A stretch of DNA of 64,000 nt, taken from assembly GCF_004151485.1 (NCBI RefSeq), contig NZ_SBFF01000008.1, positions 1 to 64,000 of the forward strand, in the 5' to 3' direction. Below, piece by piece: positions 58,180 to 64,000 of this stretch. The notes below the pieces were generated by a model, which was given only the letters and a program-made list of their open reading frames with translations, was not told the DNA's origin and did not search any database. The DNA is from Sphingosinicella sp. CPCC 101087. GTDB taxonomy: Bacteria; Pseudomonadota; Alphaproteobacteria; Sphingomonadales; Sphingomonadaceae. The first letter of the stretch is position 1. Each line of letters opens with the position of its first letter. Position numbers and translations under genes: made by a program.

Positions 58180-59007
58180 ATGACCGACACGCATATCCTC
58201 GATCGCGACGACTCCGTCATCGGCCGCCACGGTGCCATCAAGCTGCACGGCCCCGAAGGTTTTGCCGGGATGCGCGCCGCCGGGCGGGTTGCCGCCGAGA
58301 TCCTCGACGCCCTCGTCCCCCACGTGGTTCCGGGCGTCACGACGGGCGAGCTGGACGACATCGTCTTCGCCGAGACCCGCGCCCGCGGCGCCGTCCCGGC
58401 GACTCTGGGTTATCGCGGCTATACGAAGAGCTGCTGCACCTCGATCAACCACGTCGTGTGCCACGGGATTCCCGGCGACCGGGCGCTGAAGGAGGGCGAT
58501 ATCGTCAATATCGACGTGACGCCGATCCTCGACGGCTGGCACGGCGATTCGAGCCGCATGTATCTGGTCGGCGACGTGCCGCTGAAGGCGCGGCGCCTCG
58601 TCGACATCACCTACGAATGCCTGATGCTGGGCATCGAGCAGGCCCGCCCCGGCAACCGCCTCGGCGACATCTCCCATGCGATCCAGACCCATGCCGAGAA
58701 GAATCGCTACAGCGTCGTGCGCGACTTTTGCGGTCACGGCCTGGGGCGCGTCTTTCACGATGCCCCCGAGGTCGTCCACGCCGGGCGCCCCGGCACGGGC
58801 CCCGAGCTCAGGCCCGGAATGTTCTTCACGATCGAGCCGATGATCAACATCGGCAAGGCCGACTGCAAGCTGCTCGACGACGGCTGGACCGCCGTCACCC
58901 GCGACCGCAGCCTTTCCGCCCAGTTCGAACATTCGATCGGGATCACCGAAACCGGGTGCGAGATTTTCACGAAGAGCCCGCGGGGCCTGGACAAGCCGCC
59001 TTACTGA
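58180..59007 (+). CDS. map: Methionine aminopeptidase, type I
   Basis: Removes the N-terminal Met from new proteins. It has 275 aa; the start is MTDTHILDRDD, in a frame open further upstream. Metal ligands and motifs: GYRGYTKSCCTSINHVVCHG, VNIDVTPILDGWHGDSSRMY (two Asp), FCGHGLGRVFHDAP (His), FFTIEPMINIGK (Glu) and AQFEHSIGITETG (Glu). All five ligands are present. Cytosolic; a single-gene unit divergent from the CinA-type gene. Confidence 0.95.
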   Translation: MTDTHILDRDDSVIGRHGAIKLHGPEGFAGMRAAGRVAAEILDALVPHVVPGVTTGELDDIVFAETRARGAVPATLGYRGYTKSCCTSINHVVCHGIPGDRALKEGDIVNIDVTPILDGWHGDSSRMYLVGDVPLKARRLVDITYECLMLGIEQARPGNRLGDISHAIQTHAEKNRYSVVRDFCGHGLGRVFHDAPEVVHAGRPGTGPELRPGMFFTIEPMINIGKADCKLLDDGWTAVTRDRSLSAQFEHSIGITETGCEIFTKSPRGLDKPPY

Positions 59008-59252
59008 GCGGCTGTCCGACTTTCCGGGGCGGGCGCGGCTTCGTCGGTCGCTTCGAATTCACCACCGCCGGCGGAGGACCCGCCTCCCCTCTCCGCGCCA
59101 CGCCCGGCGAATCCAGGCTGGGCGTCGGCGAGGCTACGGCTCGCCGGGAAGGCTCTCGTCGGTCCCGATCGGCCGCTCCGCCTCTCCCGGGCGAACCATG
59201 GACGGCCGGTCGAAGGGCACCGTCGCCAGCGGCAACGGCGCCCTTTCCACCA

Positions 59253-59663
59253 TCATTCCGCCGAGGCCGAGCGGTCGCGGCGGTAAGGCACGAAGTCGCC
59301 CAGGAACACGACGCCGCTCATCATGCGGGACGTCGGGTCGACCATCTGCACCGTGTCGATACTGCACAGCCGCGGCGAGTGGAGCCTCGTCACGATCGTG
59401 TCCCAGCGGTTGAGCGAATCCGCTCCGCCGCGGGGCCGGTTGACGTAGATCGTGCTGCCGGCGTCGTAGAGGATCGCCGTGTCGTTGATGATCCGCGTCG
59501 AGCGGACGCGTTTGAGGTCGATGCAGTCGACCGGCTCGCCGGCCACCCGGCCCTCGAGCGCGCGGGCGAGTTCCGCCTCGCGGTCGACCGGCGTCGCGGC
59601 CGGTGCGGCCGTGGCGGCGCCGAGGATCAGGCTTCCGGCGATCAGGGACAGAAGCTTGCGCAT
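59253..59663 (-). CDS. Small secreted protein of unknown function
   Basis: A 136-aa protein with a signal peptide (MRKLLSLIAGSLILGAATAA). The mature part has AGEPVDCIDLKRVRSTRIIN and TIYVNRPRGGADSLNRWDTI, then LHSPRLCSIDTVQMVD. Two cysteines could form a disulphide. This arrangement recurs in sphingomonad periplasmic proteins of unknown role. The start at 59663 is chosen because the longer frame has no signal peptide. Confidence 0.75.
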   Translation of the reverse strand: MRKLLSLIAGSLILGAATAAPAATPVDREAELARALEGRVAGEPVDCIDLKRVRSTRIINDTAILYDAGSTIYVNRPRGGADSLNRWDTIVTRLHSPRLCSIDTVQMVDPTSRMMSGVVFLGDFVPYRRDRSASAE

Positions 59664-59711
59664 GGGATTTCCTTTCGCTTCGCGAAAAATGGCTCGTTTC
59701 GAGCCATCTAG

Positions 59712-60227
<516 letters not shown>

Positions 60228-60267
60228 TGGATGGACGCTTGAGGTTGCCGAAGCCAGTATAACTGCC

Positions 60268-60477
60268 GTGACCGATCCCCGCTTGGCCTCCATGTCTCCC
60301 GAAGAGGTGCGCGCGCACATGCGCACGCTCGGCTATCGCACCCAGAACGATCTCGCCGCCGCGATCGGCGTGAGCCGATCGACGGTGAGCCTATGGCTGG
60401 AGGGGAAGGTCGGCGTGCCGCGGCCGGTGGCGATGCTGCTGCGGATGCTCGTCGCGGCGCAGCGCCGGCAATATTGA
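60268..60477 (+). CDS. Small XRE-type helix-turn-helix protein
   Basis: A 69-aa protein starting with GTG. It has one HTH of the Cro/CI type: TQNDLAAAIGVSRSTVSLWL with EGKVGVPRPVAMLLRMLVA after it. No other domain. It lies 40 nt after glnB and 227 nt before glnA on the same strand, so it may be part of the nitrogen unit. No partner toxin is adjacent, which argues against a simple antitoxin. Confidence 0.72.
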   Translation: MTDPRLASMSPEEVRAHMRTLGYRTQNDLAAAIGVSRSTVSLWLEGKVGVPRPVAMLLRMLVAAQRRQY

Positions 60478-60704
60478 CGGCGATTCCGGCCCGCTTGGCC
60501 TGAGGCTCGGCCGCGTTCGATCGTCCCCGCAGCCGCGCGATCGCCTGGCCGGCGGCGCGGACCCTCGGCCGGCATGTGAAATATTCACCATGCGGCGGAC
60601 CGCTCTGGACGGCCCCACTCGGCTTATTAGGTGTGGCCCGAGGCGCTTCGCGGATTCGCGCGGGCGTGATCCAACCGACACCTTTCCACGGGGGTAGATT
60701 TGCA

Positions 60705-62117
60705 ATGGCGAACGACGCGGGCAGCATCCTGAAGAATCTGAAGGAGCAGGAGATCGAGTGGGTCGACCTGCGCTTCACCGACCCCAAAGGAAAATGGCAA
60801 CATCTGTCGATGTGCGCGGGTGTGATCGACGAGGACAATCTGACCGACGGCTTCATGTTCGACGGCTCGTCCATCGCCGGGTGGAAGGCGATCAACGAAT
60901 CCGACATGATCCTGAAGCCGGACCTCGACGCTTATTATGTCGACCCGTTCAGCGCGACGCCGATGGCGGTCCTGTTCTGCGACGTGGTCGATCCCGGCAC
61001 CGGCGAGCTCTATTCGCGCGATCCGCGCTCCACCGCCAAGCGGGCCGAGGCCTATCTCAAGGCCACCGGCATCGGCGACACCGTCTATGTCGGGCCCGAA
61101 GCGGAGTTCTTCATGTTCGACGACGTCCGGTTCGAGGACGGCTATAGCAGCTCCTCCTTCGCGATCGACGACATCGAGCTGCCGACCAACACTGGCCAGA
61201 AGTACGAAACCGGCAACCTCGCCCACCGTCCGCGCGCCAAGGGCGGCTACTTCCCGGTCGCGCCGGTCGACAGCGCCACCGACATCCGGGCCGAAATGGT
61301 CTCGACGATGCTCGAAATGGGCCTGCCGATGGACAAGCACCATCACGAGGTGGCTGCCGCGCAGCACGAGCTCGGCCTCACCTTCGGCGATCTCACCCAG
61401 ACCGCCGACCGGATGCAGATCTACAAATATGTCGTCCACATGGTCGCCCACGCCTACGGCAAGACCGCGACCTTCATGCCCAAGCCGATCAAGGCCGACA
61501 ACGGATCGGGCATGCACACCCACATGTCGATCTGGAAGGGCGGCAAGCCGCTCTTCGCCGGCAACGGCTATGCCGGCCTGTCCGAGACGGCGCTTTTCTT
61601 CATCGGCGGCGTCATCAAGCATGCGCGGGCCCTGAACGCTTTCACCAACCCGACCACCAACAGCTACAAGAGGCTGGTGCCGGGCTTCGAGGCGCCGGTT
61701 CTGCTCGCTTATTCGAGCCGCAACCGGTCGGCTTCCTGCCGCATCCCCTTCGGGACGGGCGAAAAGGCCAAGCGAGTCGAGTTCCGCTTCCCCGACGCGA
61801 TGGCCAATCCCTATCTCGCTTATTCGGCTTTGCTCATGGCCGGCCTGGACGGCATCCAGAACCGGATCCATCCGGGCGATCCCATCGACAAGAATCTCTA
61901 CGACCTGCCGCCGCAGGAGCTGGTCGACGTCCCGACCGTCTGCGGCAGCCTGCGCGAGGCGCTGATTGCCCTTCGCGACGACCGCGCCTTCCTCACCAAG
62001 GGCGACGTGTTCAGCGACGATCAGATCGACGCTTATACCGAGCTCAAGTGGGAAGAGGTGATGCGCTGGGAGACCACCCCGAGCCCGGTCGAATATGACA
62101 TGTACTATTCGGTCTGA
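60705..62117 (+). CDS. glnA: Glutamine synthetase, type I
   Basis: ATP-dependent amidation of glutamate, the central nitrogen-assimilation step; a dodecamer in the cytosol. It has 470 aa. Motifs are [20 protein letters not shown] near residue 48, [67 protein letters not shown] and [19 protein letters not shown]. The adenylylation site is Tyr399 in [10 protein letters not shown], so activity is switched as in enteric GlnA. The longer frame upstream of ATG 60705 is not family sequence. Confidence 0.97.
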   Translation: MANDAGSILKNLKEQEIEWVDLRFTDPKGKWQHLSMCAGVIDEDNLTDGFMFDGSSIAGWKAINESDMILKPDLDAYYVDPFSATPMAVLFCDVVDPGTGELYSRDPRSTAKRAEAYLKATGIGDTVYVGPEAEFFMFDDVRFEDGYSSSSFAIDDIELPTNTGQKYETGNLAHRPRAKGGYFPVAPVDSATDIRAEMVSTMLEMGLPMDKHHHEVAAAQHELGLTFGDLTQTADRMQIYKYVVHMVAHAYGKTATFMPKPIKADNGSGMHTHMSIWKGGKPLFAGNGYAGLSETALFFIGGVIKHARALNAFTNPTTNSYKRLVPGFEAPVLLAYSSRNRSASCRIPFGTGEKAKRVEFRFPDAMANPYLAYSALLMAGLDGIQNRIHPGDPIDKNLYDLPPQELVDVPTVCGSLREALIALRDDRAFLTKGDVFSDDQIDAYTELKWEEVMRWETTPSPVEYDMYYSV

Positions 62118-62165
62118 GGGCACGGAGGAATGTCCGCCCGAGAGGGCAAGGCCTTCCGGTAGATT

Positions 62166-62200
62166 GGGACGGCACGGGGTCGGAGAGCCTGTGCCGTCCC
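62166..62200 (+). terminator. Terminator after glnA
   Basis: GGGACGGCAC and GTGCCGTCCC are perfect 10-bp arms with a 15-nt loop, 48 nt after the glnA stop, followed by TGTCCTCATATT. Confidence 0.6.
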
Positions 62201-62372
62201 TGTCCTCATATTGGGGGCGGGGGCAGAAATTGGCGCCCGGTGCGGACGGTCAGGGTTGGCGGTCGATTCGACCGGTGCTAAGCTTCGGGCGGCAGCGGCG
62301 CCAGCCGCCGCTCCGTCGAGGTCGAGCACAGTCAGACACATCTTGGATATACCTGGCGGCGGCATTAGAGCG

Positions 62373-62882
62373 GTGTTTCTTGACAACCGCGGGAAATTGC
62401 TCCGCTTCCTGACTGCCCGCCGCGCCACGCCAGACGAGGCGGAGGACGTCCTTCAGGACCTGTTCGTCAAGCTGGAAACCCACGCCATCGGGCCGATCGC
62501 CGAGCCGCTTCCCTATCTTTGCCGCATGGCGGACAACCTGCTGGTGGATCGGCGACGTTCGGCGGCCGCGCGCTCGGTGCGCGAAGAAGCCTGGATGGAA
62601 ACCCAGTTCGGATCGGAGGTCGACGACCGGCCGTCGGCCGAGCGGCTGCTGATCAGCCGCGAGACGCTGGCGATGATGTCCGACGCCCTGGCGCAGCTTC
62701 CCGACCGGACCCTCACCATCTTTCGCAGGTTTCGAATTGATGGCGCTCCGCAGCGGGAGATAGCGGCGGAGCTGGGCATCAGCGTCAGCGCGGTCGAGAA
62801 GCATTTGCACAAGGCTTACAAAGCGATCGTCGAAGCGCAGGCGAGCCTGGATGGGGATTCGCCCCATCCGCTCCGTTCCTAG
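62373..62882 (+). CDS. ECF sigma factor, FecI-like
   Basis: An alternative sigma factor of about 169 aa. Region 2: RFLTARRATPDEAEDVLQDL and PYLCRMADNLLVDRRRSAAA. Region 4: LAQLPDRTLTIFRRFRIDGA with the HTH REIAAELGISVSAVEKHLHK. The start is uncertain: GTG at 62373 suits the family length, while TTG at 62343 and ATG at 62211 are also in frame. It is followed 15 nt later by the anti-sigma FecR-type gene and then a receptor, the standard cell-surface-signalling trio. Confidence 0.85.
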   Translation: MFLDNRGKLLRFLTARRATPDEAEDVLQDLFVKLETHAIGPIAEPLPYLCRMADNLLVDRRRSAAARSVREEAWMETQFGSEVDDRPSAERLLISRETLAMMSDALAQLPDRTLTIFRRFRIDGAPQREIAAELGISVSAVEKHLHKAYKAIVEAQASLDGDSPHPLRS

Positions 62883-62897
62883 GGCAGAGGGGCAGTC

Positions 62898-63872
62898 ATG
62901 GCACAGCAGAGGCAGGAGGGCATACAAGCTGAAGCCATCGAATGGCATGTGCGCCTCCAGGCCGGCGGCACGGAGGATTGGGAGGCCTTCATCCGCTGGC
63001 TGGAGTCGGATCCCGCGCATTCGGCAGCCTATGACAAAGTTAAGTTCGCCGATGCGGCGGTCCACCCGAACATGATGCCGGTCATGGGCTCACCGGAGGC
63101 GGCAAACGATGAGGAAGACGCGTCGGCGCAGGCAAGCGGCGCTCGCAGCCGGAGCGGCTTGTGGGCGACGGCGCTCGCCACGGCCGCGGCGATCGTCGCG
63201 ATCCTCGTCGCTCTGCCCTGGCTGACGGCGGGCCCGAGCCGGCATGAAGTCGCAACGGCTGCGGGCGAGCGGAGGACCGTGGACTTGGGCGACGGCAGTT
63301 CCGTCGTGCTGAACGGAAGCACGCGGCTGATCCTCGATCGGGACGATTCCCGTTACGCTGAGCTCGTAGCGGGCGAGGCGACCTTCACCGTCCGGCACGA
63401 TGAAGCGCGTCCGTTCCTGGTCGAGGCAGGCGATCACCGCGTTCTCGACGCGGGCACGATCTTCAATCTCGTTCGCGACCGCAATCGCTTCTCCGTCGAG
63501 GTGGCCGAAGGCGCAGTCGTCTACGATCCCGGGGGCACGGCCGTTCCTTTGGCTGCTGGCCAGACCTTGCTCGTCCGCAGCGGCGGCCCACCCGTATTGG
63601 GTCGGCGTGAGCCGGAGGACATGACCGGCTGGCAGCGGGGCCGGCTCAGTTACGGGAGCGTTCCGCTCGAGACGGTGGCAAGCGATCTGTCCCGCAACCT
63701 GGGGACCGAGGTGAGGCTGGATCCGGCCGTCGCCGCGATGCCGTTCACCGGATCGATCCAAGTCGGCGGGGATGCCGCGACCCTCTCCACACTCGCCTCG
63801 ACGCTCGGCCTTCAGGCTCGCCGTACCGGGAGCGGCTGGCTGATCGAGCCGCAGCCCCGTGCGACTCGCTGA
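62898..63872 (+). CDS. FecR family anti-sigma regulator
   Basis: A 324-aa inner-membrane protein that passes a signal from a TonB-dependent receptor to the ECF sigma factor. There is an N-terminal cytoplasmic domain (EAIEWHVRLQAGGTEDWEAF, WLESDPAHSAAYDKVKF), one membrane helix (ATALATAAAIVAILVALPWL) and the periplasmic FecR domain (RRTVDLGDGSSVVLNGSTRL, ELVAGEATFTVRHDEARPF, LDAGTIFNLVRD). The C-terminal part (SVPLETVASDLSRNLGTEVR) resembles STN. Its stop overlaps the start of the receptor gene. Confidence 0.9.
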   Translation: MAQQRQEGIQAEAIEWHVRLQAGGTEDWEAFIRWLESDPAHSAAYDKVKFADAAVHPNMMPVMGSPEAANDEEDASAQASGARSRSGLWATALATAAAIVAILVALPWLTAGPSRHEVATAAGERRTVDLGDGSSVVLNGSTRLILDRDDSRYAELVAGEATFTVRHDEARPFLVEAGDHRVLDAGTIFNLVRDRNRFSVEVAEGAVVYDPGGTAVPLAAGQTLLVRSGGPPVLGRREPEDMTGWQRGRLSYGSVPLETVASDLSRNLGTEVRLDPAVAAMPFTGSIQVGGDAATLSTLASTLGLQARRTGSGWLIEPQPRATR

Positions 63873-64000
63873 GCCGGTCGCTGCCCTGATCGTCCTTTGC
63901 ACGGTGGCCACACCCGCCGCCGCCCAGATGGTGCAGGTGAACATTCCCGCCGGACGACTGAGCGACGCGCTGATCGCGCTCGCCGAGCAGACCGGGCTCA
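63859..64000 (+). CDS. TonB-dependent receptor with STN domain (5' end only)
   Basis: The first 47 codons are in the window, from GTG at 63859, overlapping the end of the FecR-type gene by 14 nt. A short signal peptide (AALIVLCTVATPAAAQ) is followed by VQVNIPAGRLSDALIALAEQ, the classical start of the secretin/TonB short N-terminal domain used by FecA-type transducing receptors. The rest, including plug and barrel, lies to the right. The ligand is probably a siderophore or other nutrient chelate, inferred from the trio. Confidence 0.8.
   Translation, partial: MRLAEPVAALIVLCTVATPAAAQMVQVNIPAGRLSDALIALAEQTGL

Noticed and set aside
59126..59146. CGGCGAG/CTCGCCG hairpin after map as terminator
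   Set aside because: Only 7 bp, no T-run and more than 100 nt after the stop; too weak to call.

Overview
The window is high-GC, gene-dense DNA that looks like a chromosome segment of a sphingomonad-type alphaproteobacterium. The signs are a CtrA-type TTAA-N7-TTAAC site, a UbiK/YbjN/ProC gene string, a CtaA-type haem A synthase, a FecI/FecR/TonB-receptor system with an STN domain, and an S9 protein with an acidic N-terminal extension. The genus cannot be fixed by reading alone.

Layout. 1-9488 (-) is the N-terminal 3,162 codons of one giant autotransporter-type adhesin built from beta-strand repeats; its barrel lies outside the window. 9489-13450 is an accessory-looking strip: an AT-rich intergenic region with the CtrA site, a frameshifted GH15 glucoamylase/trehalase remnant, a small orphan membrane protein, unassigned DNA, and a tyrosine integrase beside tRNA-Gln(UUG). 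13587-26825 is mostly minus-strand housekeeping: ilvE, proC, a YbjN-domain gene, ubiK, a tspO-like gene, an RND efflux pair, tlyA, a PhoX-type phosphatase, dxs and a Zur-type regulator. A MerC-like gene with a possible Zur box follows. 27770-35999 holds ctaA, cutA, a DUF2306 protein, rplM-rpsI, a lipoprotein, a globin, a DUF1499 protein, a PAS-GGDEF-EAL-PilZ protein and tRNA-Gly(CCC).

36090-53428 is the metabolic centrepiece. Six minus-strand genes run glgE, treS-kinase fusion, glgB, glgX, malQ, treY, and each stop overlaps the next start. A GH13 alpha-glucosidase is divergent and a GST lies downstream. Together they can turn trehalose into maltose, maltose-1-phosphate and branched alpha-glucan (TreS-Mak-GlgE-GlgB), then debranch it (GlgX), rearrange linear chains (MalQ) and cap chain ends as maltooligosyl-trehalose (TreY). 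No treZ, glgC, glgA or glgP is present here.

53441-64000 holds a low-affinity iron permease-like protein, a membrane LytTR regulator, a CocE/NonD hydrolase, a CinA-domain protein, methionine aminopeptidase, a small secreted protein, glnB, a small XRE regulator, glnA, and the start of an ECF sigma/FecR/TonB-dependent receptor unit that runs off the right edge.

No CRISPR array, rRNA operon or intact insertion sequence was seen. The strongest candidates for a second look are the giant adhesin with its CtrA site, the glucan operon with its extended GlgE and missing TreZ, the small XRE gene between glnB and glnA, and the paired repeats inside the integrase 5' end.
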